Counted from the stretch's first letter, positions 43,663-52,244 are shown. The stretch is DNA of 64,000 nucleotides from Acidimicrobiia bacterium (GCA_009694375.1 SHVB01000014.1:1-64000), one strand, 5' to 3'. A program made the numbers and translations. Notes: generated from the letters alone by a model not told the origin.

Positions 43663-44748
43663 TCAGAGCAGGTACTCGGCCACCTCGCTCAGCCCATCGA
43701 GGTCGTGCACATCGCTGGCGAGGAACGGAACGCGCGCCACCGGGGCGGGGTACACCGCTTCGGCCAGACCGGCAAGGTGTTCTTCTTCGCGAGAGGCCAC
43801 TAGTTCGAAGTCGGCCAGGTTCTGGTAAAGGCCGCCGAGGTCGGTGCCCTCCCGGGTGTCGGCCTGCTCCTGGGCGCGGCCAACCACCCCCCTGCCAAAG
43901 CGCGGATGCATCCGGTTCACCACCAGTGCGCGCACCCCGATGCCGGCTTCGGCGAGCGTTTCGGCGAAATAGCGGGCTTCCTCAATCGTGTCGCGACGCG
44001 GCGAAGCCACCAGCACAAAGGCGGTGTCGTCATCGGAGAGCAATTCCGCCACCGCGGCGGCCCGCTCCCGAAACCCTTCCTCCATCCCGTCAAAAGCCTG
44101 AAAGAACGCTACGACATCGTCGATCACCTCCGCACCCACCACCTTGGCCACCGTCCGCAAAAACGTCTGGGCGGCCACGTTCACCGCCCGCATCATGCCG
44201 CGACCCGGAGAGATGACCACCCGAAACAGCCGGTGATCAAGGAACCTGGACAACCGCCGCGGAGCGTCGATGAAATCAAGGGCATGGCGGGTGGGGGGAG
44301 TATCCACCACGATCAGGTCAAAATCGGTGCGCTGATGCAGTTCGTACAACTTTTCCATCGCCATGTACTCCTGCGTGCCCGACAGCGCCCCGGAAATGTT
44401 CTTGTAGAAGCGGTTGTCGAGGATGCGCTGACCCTGTTCGGCACTCGACGCATTGGCCACCACCAGACCGTCGAACGTGCTCTTGGTGTCGAGCATCATG
44501 GCGAAGAGTTCCCCCGACCAGTCGCCCTCGATGCGCGTGGGCGTGCCCGTGAGGCCATCGAGACCCAGGGCGTCGGCCAGCCGCTTGGCGGGATCGATGG
44601 TGACCACCACGGCACGGCGTCCGAAACGAGCGGCGCTGAGAGCCAATACCGCTGCGGTGGTGGTCTTCCCCACCCCGCCCGAGCCGCAGCACACCAGAAT
44701 CCGGCGCTGTTGAAGCAACTCGCTCAGGGAAGCGGAGTGCGTCATCAA
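43663..44748 (-). CDS. ArsA/GET3-like ATPase, second of a pair
   Basis: A 361-aa SIMIBI-class P-loop ATPase. CCGSGGVGKTTTAAVLA is the deviant Walker A, TIDPAKRLADALG is switch I, and VVDTPPTRHALDF is switch II. It overlaps the preceding ATPase by ATGA. Pairs like this (Rv3679-Rv3680 in Mycobacterium tuberculosis) lie beside whiB4, and here a WhiB gene is 2.4 kb away. A role in stress tolerance has been reported in mycobacteria; arsenite transport is not implied, as no ArsB is present. Confidence 0.85.
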   Translation of the reverse strand: MMTHSASLSELLQQRRILVCCGSGGVGKTTTAAVLALSAARFGRRAVVVTIDPAKRLADALGLDGLTGTPTRIEGDWSGELFAMMLDTKSTFDGLVVANASSAEQGQRILDNRFYKNISGALSGTQEYMAMEKLYELHQRTDFDLIVVDTPPTRHALDFIDAPRRLSRFLDHRLFRVVISPGRGMMRAVNVAAQTFLRTVAKVVGAEVIDDVVAFFQAFDGMEEGFRERAAAVAELLSDDDTAFVLVASPRRDTIEEARYFAETLAEAGIGVRALVVNRMHPRFGRGVVGRAQEQADTREGTDLGGLYQNLADFELVASREEEHLAGLAEAVYPAPVARVPFLASDVHDLDGLSEVAEYLL

Positions 44749-45713
44749 ACTGGCTCCGCCAGCGCAGCGATTTCGGCCAGGAGCCGGTCGGCCAGATGGT
44801 CAAGCTCGGCCGGACCGATGTCGGTGCTGAAGACAAACGGCAGTCGGAGTTGCGACAGCGGCAGTCGCACGGCCAGCCGAATCAACTGCTCGTCCTGGAG
44901 CCGCATCCGATCCTGTCGGAAGGTGGCGGCGGCCCGGAGCGAGGCCACCTCTTCGCTCGTCACGGCGACTCCAGCAGCCTCGGCCGCCGCCGCCGGGGCC
45001 ACGGAGAGGCCCACCACCGGGTCGTAGATCCCGTTGACCACCACCGGGGCCAGGCCCACCCCCACCCGGTCCTCTAGGCTGAAGGCCGTCTCCACCAGTT
45101 CGTTCACGGGTGTCTCCTCGGGGAGCGTGACGAACACGACCCGACAGCGGGCGTGGTCGGTGAGCATGGCCGCCACGTCCTTGGCTTGGGCGTTGATCGG
45201 CCCCACACTCACCGTGTCCAGCAGAGCCCGGGCGGCCTGCAGGAAGGTCACCGCATGCCCGGCCGCCGGCGCGTCGAGCACCACCAAGTCCGCCTCCCCG
45301 TCTCGCTCCAACTGCTTCACCTTCCCGAGGATGAGAATGTCCTTGATGCCTGGTGCCGCAGTGGCCAGCACGTCGAGGGCACCGGAGGACACCAGCCGAG
45401 TAGAGATTCGGGAGAGCCCATGGTCGCGGAGGTAGTCCAAGAGGGCGTCGTCGGGGGTGAGCGTGCGGGCCCGCACCTCGCCCTCCCCGCGGGGGCCACC
45501 ACCGGCAGAGAGCACCACTTCGTCGTAACCCAAGGGCGGCTGCCCGAACATGGTGGCCAGCCCAGACTTGCCCTCCACCTCCACCACCAACGTGGAAAGA
45601 CCCAGCCGGGCCGCCGCTTTCGCCAGCACGGCGCTGACCACCGTTTTGCCCACGCCGCCCTTCCCGGCCACGATGATGAGCCGAGATGCTTGAAAGAACC
45701 GCACTGGATCCAC
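44745..45713 (-). CDS. ArsA/GET3-like ATPase, first of a pair
   Basis: A 322-aa partner of the downstream ATPase. The P-loop VAGKGGVGKTVVSAVLA is close to the N-terminus and VVLDAPAAGHAVTFLQ is the switch II region. The two probably form a heteromeric complex, inferred from their overlap and the mycobacterial parallel. The start is GTG at 45713, 8 nt after TAGCGT, so leaderless. Its first 28 nt overlap head-to-head with the nfeD-like gene on the other strand. Confidence 0.85.
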   Translation of the reverse strand: MDPVRFFQASRLIIVAGKGGVGKTVVSAVLAKAAARLGLSTLVVEVEGKSGLATMFGQPPLGYDEVVLSAGGGPRGEGEVRARTLTPDDALLDYLRDHGLSRISTRLVSSGALDVLATAAPGIKDILILGKVKQLERDGEADLVVLDAPAAGHAVTFLQAARALLDTVSVGPINAQAKDVAAMLTDHARCRVVFVTLPEETPVNELVETAFSLEDRVGVGLAPVVVNGIYDPVVGLSVAPAAAAEAAGVAVTSEEVASLRAAATFRQDRMRLQDEQLIRLAVRLPLSQLRLPFVFSTDIGPAELDHLADRLLAEIAALAEPV

Positions 45714-46981
45714 GATCGAAGACGCTACCCAGGGTCGCCGCCTTGCTGGTACAAGTGGCGGTACTGCTCGGCCTCCTGGCTCAACCGGCGAACGCCCAGG
45801 ATGCCGAACCCACGGCGGCTGAGCCTGGTGTTGTATCTGTCATCGAAGTGAGTGGCCTCATCGACAACATCCTGGTGGACTTCATCAGCACGCAGATCGA
45901 CAAGGCCCAGCGCGACGACGCCATCGCCCTCGTCCTCCAACTCAACAGCGGCGGCGCCGTGGTGTCCGATGCGCGCCTAGAGGAGTTGGTGGCTCGTATC
46001 AGGGCCTCGACGGTCCCGGTTGATGTGTGGGTTGGCCCCTCGGGAAGTCAGGCGCGCGGCGGGGCCACGGACCTCCTGGCGGCAGCGCGCAACGTCGGAG
46101 TGGCCCCCGGCAGTCGGGTCGAGATCACCCCGGCCCTTCTCGGCCCCGATGGTCTTGGTGGCGATGCCGCCGTGGGGGACACGCTCAACGCCAGGGACGC
46201 CGTAGCGGTCGGGGTGGCCGACAACGCCGCGCCCACCATCGGTGCCTTCCTCTTGGACCTCGATGGCTTCGAGACCAAGGTCGTGGGTGAGGGACGCGAC
46301 CGACGTCGCGAACCCGTCACCCAGGCCCGCTTCGCGCAGTTGCCCCTCACGAGCCAACTCCTCCATACGGTGGCGAGCCCCCCCGTGGCCTACCTGCTGT
46401 TCTTGATCGGGCTGGCCCTGATCATCTTCGAACTGTTCACCGCCGGGATTGGCGTGGCCGGCATGGTGGGGGCGAGCTGCCTCTTGCTCGGCAGTTATGG
46501 CCTCGCCGCCCTCCCCACCAACCCCGTTGGGATCGGATTACTGCTCGTCGCCATGATCGGCTTCACGATTGACGTTCAGACGGGAGTGCCGCGCTTTTGG
46601 AGTGGCGTCGGCTTGGTGTGTCTCACGGCGGGTTCGCTGCTGCTCTACAACGGACTCTCGCTGTCGTGGCTCACGGTAGCGGTGGCGGTGGCGGGCGTGA
46701 CCATTGCGATGATTGGTGGCATGCCCGCGATGATCCGCACCCGGTTCTCCACTCCCACGATCGGTCGGGAATGGATGGTGGGGGAAGTCGGCGCCGCCAC
46801 CAGTCGGATAGCCCCCGATGGGATTGTGCTGGTGCGTGGTGCGCCGTGGCGGGCGCGCACGAATCGGGCGACCCCCATCGCACTCAACCAGGAAGTTCGA
46901 GTGGTCTCGATCGATGGTCTGATCCTGGAAGTTGAACCTCACGCCGCAGATCTCCAACCCCACGAGGGCCGATCTCTCTAA
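45686..46981 (+). CDS. NfeD-like protein with degenerate ClpP-type protease domain
   Basis: A 431-aa membrane protein: signal peptide (to about residue 37), a ClpP/crotonase-like domain (about 48-200), four to five transmembrane helices (about 225-345), and a C-terminal OB-fold NfeD domain. In active family members the nucleophile sits in a GPSGARAASAG-like motif. Here it reads GPSGSQARGGA, with Gly at the serine position, so the protease domain is probably inactive. ATG 45686 overlaps the start of the divergent ATPase gene. Relatives work with SPFH/stomatin proteins; none is in the window. Confidence 0.8.
   Translation: MLERTALDPRSKTLPRVAALLVQVAVLLGLLAQPANAQDAEPTAAEPGVVSVIEVSGLIDNILVDFISTQIDKAQRDDAIALVLQLNSGGAVVSDARLEELVARIRASTVPVDVWVGPSGSQARGGATDLLAAARNVGVAPGSRVEITPALLGPDGLGGDAAVGDTLNARDAVAVGVADNAAPTIGAFLLDLDGFETKVVGEGRDRRREPVTQARFAQLPLTSQLLHTVASPPVAYLLFLIGLALIIFELFTAGIGVAGMVGASCLLLGSYGLAALPTNPVGIGLLLVAMIGFTIDVQTGVPRFWSGVGLVCLTAGSLLLYNGLSLSWLTVAVAVAGVTIAMIGGMPAMIRTRFSTPTIGREWMVGEVGAATSRIAPDGIVLVRGAPWRARTNRATPIALNQEVRVVSIDGLILEVEPHAADLQPHEGRSL
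45722..45727 (-). promoter_or_regulatory. -10 box, leaderless start of the ArsA-like pair
   Basis: Minus-strand TAGCGT ends 8 nt before the GTG at 45713. It lies inside the coding region of the divergent nfeD-like gene. Confidence 0.5.
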
Positions 46982-47124
46982 CGCGAATGGGCTCAGGTGC
47001 ATCGCGGGGGCTTACTTCATCCCCCGCCCCCCGAGACAGTCGGGCTGAGGTACGGGCGTTCCGGTACCCGACCTCCGCCGGAGCTGCTCGCGAAAGGTGG
47101 CAAAACGCTCGCGAATATTTCCCC

Positions 47125-47154
47125 TTGATGGCCCAAATGCCACAGGGATAGGGT
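47125..47154 (+). promoter_or_regulatory. candidate promoter of whiB
   Basis: TTGATG (47125-47130) and TAGGGT (47149-47154) are separated by 18 nt, giving a leader of about 15-20 nt that contains the whiB ribosome binding site. The 195-nt gap upstream of whiB also has a short inverted repeat GGTAC...GTACC. Confidence 0.4.
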
Positions 47155-47176
47155 CCCCAGGGACGAGGGGAGAAAT

Positions 47177-47437
47177 GTGGGTATTCAGAGTGTCGAGCAG
47201 ACATGGCAGATGAAGGCCGCCTGTAGGGGCCCCCAGGCCGAAATTTTCTTCCCACCGCCTCATTTCGAGCGCAAGGAAGAAAAAGTTCAGCGAGAGAACC
47301 GCGCCAAGGACATCTGCACCACCTGCGCCGTGCGCCGTGCCTGTCTCAGTTACGCCTTTCACATCCGAGAGCCGCACGGGATCTGGGGTGGCTTGAGCGA
47401 GAGCGAGCGCAAGCAGGCCCTCAGCCGCTTGAACTAA
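47177..47437 (+). CDS. WhiB-family iron-sulfur transcription factor
   Basis: An 86-aa protein unique to actinobacteria and their phages. The 4Fe-4S ligands are Cys16, Cys47, Cys50 and Cys56 (ACRGP; CTTCAVRRAC). The turn GIWGGLSESER binds the sigma factor, followed by a short basic tail. GTG start 7 nt after GAGGGGAGA. The position near the ArsA-like pair resembles the WhiB4 locus of mycobacteria, but the sequence alone does not tell which WhiB class it is. Confidence 0.93.
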   Translation: MGIQSVEQTWQMKAACRGPQAEIFFPPPHFERKEEKVQRENRAKDICTTCAVRRACLSYAFHIREPHGIWGGLSESERKQALSRLN

Positions 47438-47484
47438 CAGCGCCGAGCGTCCCCGGTCAGCGGGGCCCTCGAAAGGCTCGCCGG

Positions 47485-47490
47485 TAGGCT
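47485..47490 (+). promoter_or_regulatory. -10 box, leaderless start of the FxsA gene
   Basis: TAGGCT ends 6 nt before the ATG at 47497. Confidence 0.45.
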
Positions 47491-47496
47491 GAAGAG

Positions 47497-47964
47497 ATGG
47501 TTCTGGTGCTCGTGTTTCTCGTCGCACCACTCATTGAGTTGTATGTGATCCTGCAGGTGGCCAAGGGCATCGGCCTACCCGAAACCATCCTGCTGCTGCT
47601 CGCCATCTCTTTCATGGGCGTCTGGCTCGCCAAGATGGCCGGGCTCGGCGCGCTGCGCCGTTTGAGGACCCCCGTGCGTTCCGGTGCTCTGCCCTCCGTC
47701 GAGATCATCGACGGTGCCCTCGTGCTGCTGGCCTGCGCCTTGCTGATCGCCCCTGGCTTCATCTCCGACGGCTTGGCCATCGTGCTGCTGCTCCCGCCCA
47801 CTCGGGCGGCCGTGCGCAACATGGTGCTCCGACGAATCACCGCCGGCGATAGCTTCCTGAGCCGGGTGGTGGCTGGCAGCACACAACCCAATCCCGTCAC
47901 TGGCACAGTATGGGAGGCGGAGGGCTGGGAGGACCCGCCGGAGCGGCCGCGGCTCGGCCCATGA
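47497..47964 (+). CDS. FxsA-family membrane protein
   Basis: A 155-aa cytoplasmic membrane protein. The family core is visible: FLVAPLIELYVILQVAKGIG, GVWLAKMAGLGALRR and LIAPGFISDGLAIVLLLPPTR. A soluble acidic tail follows. E. coli FxsA affects phage exclusion when overproduced; the normal function is unknown. Its stop overlaps the Nudix start (ATGA), and the Nudix stop overlaps the MBL start (GTGA), so the three genes are translationally coupled. Confidence 0.85.
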   Translation: MVLVLVFLVAPLIELYVILQVAKGIGLPETILLLLAISFMGVWLAKMAGLGALRRLRTPVRSGALPSVEIIDGALVLLACALLIAPGFISDGLAIVLLLPPTRAAVRNMVLRRITAGDSFLSRVVAGSTQPNPVTGTVWEAEGWEDPPERPRLGP

Positions 47965-48698
47965 CCCCACCGGTGCACACGCGCGATGGCGCCACGGTGA
48001 TGCTGGTGCGAGACGGCGACCACGCCGAGCGCCCCCTTGAAGTCTTCATGCTGCGCCGCCACCCGCGCACCGCCTTCGGCAGCGTGCATGTCTTTCCGGG
48101 GGGGGTCCTGGACCCCTCCGATCACGACCCTGCCCTGGCCGCACGCGCCCGCGATCTGTCGGGTTTGGGAGCGGCGGCGCAGCTCGGCCTCGAACGGGGG
48201 GGCCTGGCCTATTGGATTGCCGCCGTGCGCGAGAGTTTCGAGGAAGCCGGGGTGCTCCTGGCCTGCCACCCCGACGGCACCGGTTTGCGCCTCGACCCCT
48301 CCCTGGCGGCGCGTTTGGCCGAGCATCGGTTGGCGCTGCACGCCGGACAGCGATCGCTCCTAGCCATCCTCGAGCAGGAGGACCTGGTGCTCAACCTCGG
48401 CCACGTTCACTATGTGGCCCACTGGATCACCCCCGAAGGGGCGCCGAAGCGGTATGACACCCGATTCTTCCTGGCCCGTGCCCCGCACGGTCAGGTCTAC
48501 GCTCACGACAACGTCGAACTCATCAGCAGCGAATGGGTGCGCCCGCCGGATGCCCTCGCCCGCCACGCGGCAGGCGGCTTCGACATGATTCTCCCGACCA
48601 TCAGTTGCCTCGCGGACATCGGCCGCTTCGCCACCACCGACGAGTTGATGGCTGTCCAACCCACCCCACCAACCGGGGCGAACTGCGGGATGGCGTGA
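47961..48698 (+). CDS. Nudix hydrolase, NUDT19-like
   Basis: A 245-aa hydrolase. RRHPRTAFGSVHVFPGGVLDPSD is followed, after an insertion of about 35 residues, by AAVRESFEEAGVLL, the catalytic part of the Nudix box. The split box with VFPGG is typical of the NUDT19/CoA-diphosphatase-like group, so hydrolysis of CoA or acyl-CoA esters is plausible. ATG 47961 overlaps the fxsA stop; the upstream in-frame extension falls inside fxsA. Confidence 0.82.
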   Translation: MTPPVHTRDGATVMLVRDGDHAERPLEVFMLRRHPRTAFGSVHVFPGGVLDPSDHDPALAARARDLSGLGAAAQLGLERGGLAYWIAAVRESFEEAGVLLACHPDGTGLRLDPSLAARLAEHRLALHAGQRSLLAILEQEDLVLNLGHVHYVAHWITPEGAPKRYDTRFFLARAPHGQVYAHDNVELISSEWVRPPDALARHAAGGFDMILPTISCLADIGRFATTDELMAVQPTPPTGANCGMA

Positions 48699-49561
48699 CC
48701 GACACCACCGAAACCGATCCCCCGCGCCCGCCGTCACTCGTGCCCGGGGTGCCCAGCGCCCTCAGCCCTCTGGTGCGCCGGATCGTGGCCCCCAACCCCG
48801 GGATGATGACAGGGCCGGGCACCAACACCTATCTCGTTGGAATCGATGAGATCGTGGTGATCGACCCCGGCCCCGCCAACGACCCCCATCTTGATGCCAT
48901 CGTGGCCTGCGGTAGCGACCGGATCCGTTGGATCGTGTGCACCCACACCCACGAGGACCACGCGCCGGGCGTGGCGGGCCTGAAGGAGCGCACCGGAGCA
49001 GAGGTACTGGCCTTCGATAGCCGCGACGGCCTCATCATCGACCGTCCCCTCGCCGACGGCGATCGCCTCGAGGCCACCGAGTTCGTGTTACGGGCGCTGC
49101 ACACCCCCGGCCATGCGTCGAACCATCTGTGCTTCCTCCTCGAGCAGGAACGCCTGCTCTTCTCCGGCGATCACATCATGAACGGGTCTACGGTGGTGAT
49201 CCGCCCCCCCGATGGCGACATGGCGGTGTATCTCCAACACCTGGAGCGGCTCAAGGAACACCGGCCTCGACTCAACGCAATCGCCCCGGGTCACGGCCAT
49301 CTGATCGGCGAGCCGCTCGCCAAGATCGACGAGTACCTTCAGCACCGACTCCAGCGGGAGTCGCAGATTCTGAAGGTGCTCGAGCCGGGCACACCCACCA
49401 CGGTGGATGCCATCGTGGCGGCGCTCTATACCGACATCGTCGAAGAGTTACGTCCGATGGCGGCCGCCACCGTTTGGGCTCACCTTCGCAAACTCGAGCA
49501 GGAGGGCCGAGCCCAGGGCGGGGACCTGGATGGCCCGTGGGTCGCCGCCGATCAGGGCTGA
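48695..49561 (+). CDS. MBL-fold metal hydrolase, LACTB2-like
   Basis: A 288-aa metallo-beta-lactamase fold hydrolase. Metal motif THTHEDHAPG, then HTPGHASNHLCF, FSGDHIMNG and APGHGHLIG, with a C-terminal winged-helix-like segment (VAALYTDIVEELRPMAAATVWAHLRKLEQEG). This layout matches LACTB2 and Rv3677c. GTG 48695 overlaps the Nudix stop. Its last 10 nt overlap the convergent mrp gene. The substrate may be RNA or a thioester; not decidable here. Confidence 0.85.
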   Translation: MTDTTETDPPRPPSLVPGVPSALSPLVRRIVAPNPGMMTGPGTNTYLVGIDEIVVIDPGPANDPHLDAIVACGSDRIRWIVCTHTHEDHAPGVAGLKERTGAEVLAFDSRDGLIIDRPLADGDRLEATEFVLRALHTPGHASNHLCFLLEQERLLFSGDHIMNGSTVVIRPPDGDMAVYLQHLERLKEHRPRLNAIAPGHGHLIGEPLAKIDEYLQHRLQRESQILKVLEPGTPTTVDAIVAALYTDIVEELRPMAAATVWAHLRKLEQEGRAQGGDLDGPWVAADQG

Positions 49562-50745
49562 ACGGCCACCTGATCCAATGCGTCAAGAGCAGCCGCCGCC
49601 GCGTCGAGCATCCGAGCGCTGCACCCGGCCATCTCGGCGGGCGGAATCGCCTCCGTGAGAATGATCGCCGCGATGGCCCGAAAGGCGTCGGCGGCCGGGC
49701 CTTCGCCAAGCGCCACGGGTTCGCCGGTATCGCCGCCTTGAGATACCGCGGCCTCCAACGGGATCTGGCCGAGCAGCGGCACGCCGGCGTCCTCGGCCAG
49801 TTGCGCCCCGCCGCCCTCACCGAAGAGGGCATAGGACTCGCCGTGATCGCAGCTGAAACTACTCATGTTCTCGATCACCCCGACCACCCGCAGAAAGCTC
49901 TTACGGGCCATCGACACCGCCCGTATCGCCACTTTTTGCGCGGCCTGAGCTGGTGTCGTGATCACCAGCACCTCGGCTCTCGGCAACAACTTGGCCACCC
50001 CCATTTGCACATCGCCGGTACCCGGCGGCATGTCGATGAAGAGGTAGTCGAGGTCATCTCCCCAGGCAACGTCCTGCAGGAAGTGGGTAACGCCGCGGTT
50101 CAGCATCAGGCCACGCCACATGAGCGCCTGCTCCTCGTCCTCCACCAGGAATCCCATAGAGATGATGCGCAGCACGCCCGAGCCCACCACGCGCTCATGG
50201 GGCACCATCACCTTTTTGCCAGCATCCTCCCGACCGGCCAACCGCCCCTGAACCCCGAGCATCCTCGGCACCGAGAAACCCCAGATGTCGGCGTCGAGTA
50301 CGCCCACGGCGAGACCGGTTGCCGCCAGGGCCGCCGCCAGGTTCACCGTGACCGACGACTTGCCAACGCCGCCCTTCCCGGAGGCCACCAGTACCACCTT
50401 GGTGGTGGGGGCCAAGGCGGTGTCCTCCGGTCGCTGAGCCACATTCCAGCGCGCTTTGGCCATAGCCGAGGACTTCTCCTCCTGGGTCATCTCGGTCCAG
50501 TCCAGCTTCACGTGGGTAACGCCGGGCAGGGAAGAAACACGAGCGCGCACATCTCGTTGGATCTGGGCGCGCAGGGGGCAACCAGCGGTGGTCAGGGCAA
50601 TGGTCACCACCACATTGCCGTCCTCTTCCACCCGCGCCCGCTTCGCCATCCCCAACTCCACGATGTCGCTGCCTAGTTCGGGATCGATCACGCCCCGCAA
50701 AACCGCCATCACCTCGGCGTCGCTCGGAAGAGGGGAAGAGGACAT
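49552..50745 (-). CDS. mrp: Mrp/NBP35-family Fe-S cluster carrier ATPase
   Basis: A 397-aa protein. The N-terminal MIP18/DUF59 domain (about 8-90; GVIDPELGSDIVELGM) is joined to a P-loop ATPase (SGKGGVGKSSVTVNLA; DADIWGFSVPRMLG; FIDMPPGTGD). It should carry and insert Fe-S clusters. The CxxC pair used by ApbC/Mrp to bridge a cluster is incomplete: SSFSCDHGESY has only the first Cys. ATG 50745 is 6 nt after a perfect-looking TAGAAT. It is divergent from the A-type carrier gene. Confidence 0.92.
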   Translation of the reverse strand: MSSSPLPSDAEVMAVLRGVIDPELGSDIVELGMAKRARVEEDGNVVVTIALTTAGCPLRAQIQRDVRARVSSLPGVTHVKLDWTEMTQEEKSSAMAKARWNVAQRPEDTALAPTTKVVLVASGKGGVGKSSVTVNLAAALAATGLAVGVLDADIWGFSVPRMLGVQGRLAGREDAGKKVMVPHERVVGSGVLRIISMGFLVEDEEQALMWRGLMLNRGVTHFLQDVAWGDDLDYLFIDMPPGTGDVQMGVAKLLPRAEVLVITTPAQAAQKVAIRAVSMARKSFLRVVGVIENMSSFSCDHGESYALFGEGGGAQLAEDAGVPLLGQIPLEAAVSQGGDTGEPVALGEGPAADAFRAIAAIILTEAIPPAEMAGCSARMLDAAAAALDALDQVAVQP

Positions 50746-50751
50746 CCCCGG

Positions 50752-50757
50752 ATTCTA
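50752..50757 (-). promoter_or_regulatory. -10 box, leaderless start of mrp
   Basis: Minus-strand TAGAAT ends 6 nt before the ATG at 50745. Confidence 0.55.
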
Positions 50758-50950
50758 CCGGCACCGGCGATCCAACATCTCTCGGCCCCATTCCGCCCCG
50801 TTTTCCGGTGAGCCTCGAGCGGGCTCCCCGCCCCATTCGATAGCCAAATGCTCTGTATCGGCGGAACAACCCACCCGCCGAGGTCGAGATCGCGCGCCCA
50901 CCCCGGTAACATCTGGGAAAGCCGTTTTGTCCCTTTAGGAGGACCTTGAC

Positions 50951-51271
50951 GTGATCACCCTCACCGATACCGCAGCCACCAAGGTCAAAGACCTCATTGA
51001 AGCCGAAGGCGAGCCGAATCTCGCCCTGCGCGTGGCCGTGCGGCCGGGGGGCTGTTCGGGCTTCAGCTACGAGATGTTCTTCGACTCCGATGTGGCCGAA
51101 GACGACAACCTGGTGGACTACTCCGGCGTGCGCGTGGTGGTAGACGCTTCCAGCGCAGAACTTCTCGAGGGGGCCACGCTCGATTACAAGGACGGTCTCC
51201 AAGGGGCCGGGTTCGCCATTGAGAACCCCAACGCTCAGCGCAGTTGTGGGTGCGGCAAGTCCTTTAGCTAG
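50951..51271 (+). CDS. A-type iron-sulfur carrier (ErpA/HesB-like)
   Basis: A 106-aa protein that delivers Fe-S clusters to target enzymes. The three conserved cysteines are Cys35 (PGGCSGFSY), Cys99 and Cys101 (RSCGCGKSF). The GTG start is preceded by AGGAGG with about 8-nt spacing. It faces mrp across a 205-nt divergent region. Fe-S users nearby include GltBD, WhiB and the 2Fe-2S fusion protein. Confidence 0.93.
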   Translation: MITLTDTAATKVKDLIEAEGEPNLALRVAVRPGGCSGFSYEMFFDSDVAEDDNLVDYSGVRVVVDASSAELLEGATLDYKDGLQGAGFAIENPNAQRSCGCGKSFS

Positions 51272-51309
51272 CACCCCGCCTCTCCTGGCGGGGCTGGGAA
51301 CCCAGAGCC

Positions 51310-52221
51310 TCAGCGCAAGTTCGCCAGCGCGCCGGCGAGTTCGGTTTCGTCGAAGATGTTGTCGAGACGTTCGGTCACCCGACCATCGGACCCCGCCAGC
51401 ACCAAAGACGGTTCGAAGTGCAGCCCCAACGCGGCGAACGTGGGGGCGTAGTCCGCGAGGTCCGGGTCCGATCCAGGGTGGGCGTACACCTCCGCGTGGA
51501 TGAACTGCACTCGAGGGTGCGCCGCCACTTGACTGAGCAGCACATCGAGCACGGGGCCACACATGAGCACCTGGCAGAACGCCGGAGTGGAAACCAGCAG
51601 CGCGATCGGTGCACCCGAACTGAGGGCCTCCGCCACCGAGACAGCATGCAGGGGGCAGCGCGGGTCGCGGGTACAGATCGGATCAACCCCCTCGGCGTTG
51701 CGCTCGGTGGGGGTGGCCAAGCCCGGCAGCCGGGCTCCGGGTTGGATCACCACCACATCGCTAGCCGCGTCGACCTGCATCGCCATCTCGCCCACCCCGC
51801 GGTCGAACTCGACCCGAGCGGTATAGACGCCAGGCTCGGGAACGCTGAAGCGCAAGGGGAAATAGGCCTTGGGAAGACCCGCAGCATGACGATCCACCGT
51901 CAGAGGGGATCCCACGGGGGTGCCGGCGGCATCGAGGATGACCACCGAGAGACGGGCGGGAGTAGCCGACAGCGGAAGGAAACCCTTGGCGTCGGCCACG
52001 CCAAACGGGGCCCGGGATGGGCGTCCCGCCACCAAGACCGGTCCGCCGAAGTACTGGATCAGGCTGAGGTCACCCGGGGTGGCCGGGGCGTCGGAGGCGC
52101 CACCGTTGGCGGATTCCCGCCCCCCGCCGCAAGCCCCCAGCAGGAGGGCACCCGCGCCTGCACCCCCGGCGGCGAGGAACCGGCGGCGACTCATCGGGGC
52201 AAGCGGAATCGGCTTGGTCAT
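51310..52221 (-). CDS. Tat-exported lipoprotein with thioredoxin-like fold
   Basis: A 303-aa protein. The twin-arginine motif SRRRFLAAGGAG is followed by lipobox LLLGAC, so it is a folded, lipid-anchored extracytoplasmic protein. Residues about 50-170 form a beta-rich domain. From about 185 there is a thioredoxin-like domain with TPAFCQVLMCGPVLDVL, a C-x4-C pair at the usual redox-site position, and an extra pair in CTRDPRC. ATG 52221 is 6 nt after TAGGTT. It is divergent from the Fe-S/molybdopterin fusion protein by only 23 bp. Confidence 0.75.
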   Translation of the reverse strand: MTKPIPLAPMSRRRFLAAGGAGAGALLLGACGGGRESANGGASDAPATPGDLSLIQYFGGPVLVAGRPSRAPFGVADAKGFLPLSATPARLSVVILDAAGTPVGSPLTVDRHAAGLPKAYFPLRFSVPEPGVYTARVEFDRGVGEMAMQVDAASDVVVIQPGARLPGLATPTERNAEGVDPICTRDPRCPLHAVSVAEALSSGAPIALLVSTPAFCQVLMCGPVLDVLLSQVAAHPRVQFIHAEVYAHPGSDPDLADYAPTFAALGLHFEPSLVLAGSDGRVTERLDNIFDETELAGALANLR

Positions 52222-52227
52222 CCTCTG

Positions 52228-52237
52228 AACCTATCCT
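52228..52237. promoter_or_regulatory. overlapping divergent -10 boxes of two leaderless genes
   Basis: Minus-strand TAGGTT (52228-52233) ends 6 nt before the lipoprotein ATG at 52221. Plus-strand TATCCT (52232-52237) ends 7 nt before the fusion-protein ATG at 52245. The two boxes share two base pairs, so both promoters cannot be open at once. Confidence 0.55.
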
Positions 52238-52244
52238 CGACCGC

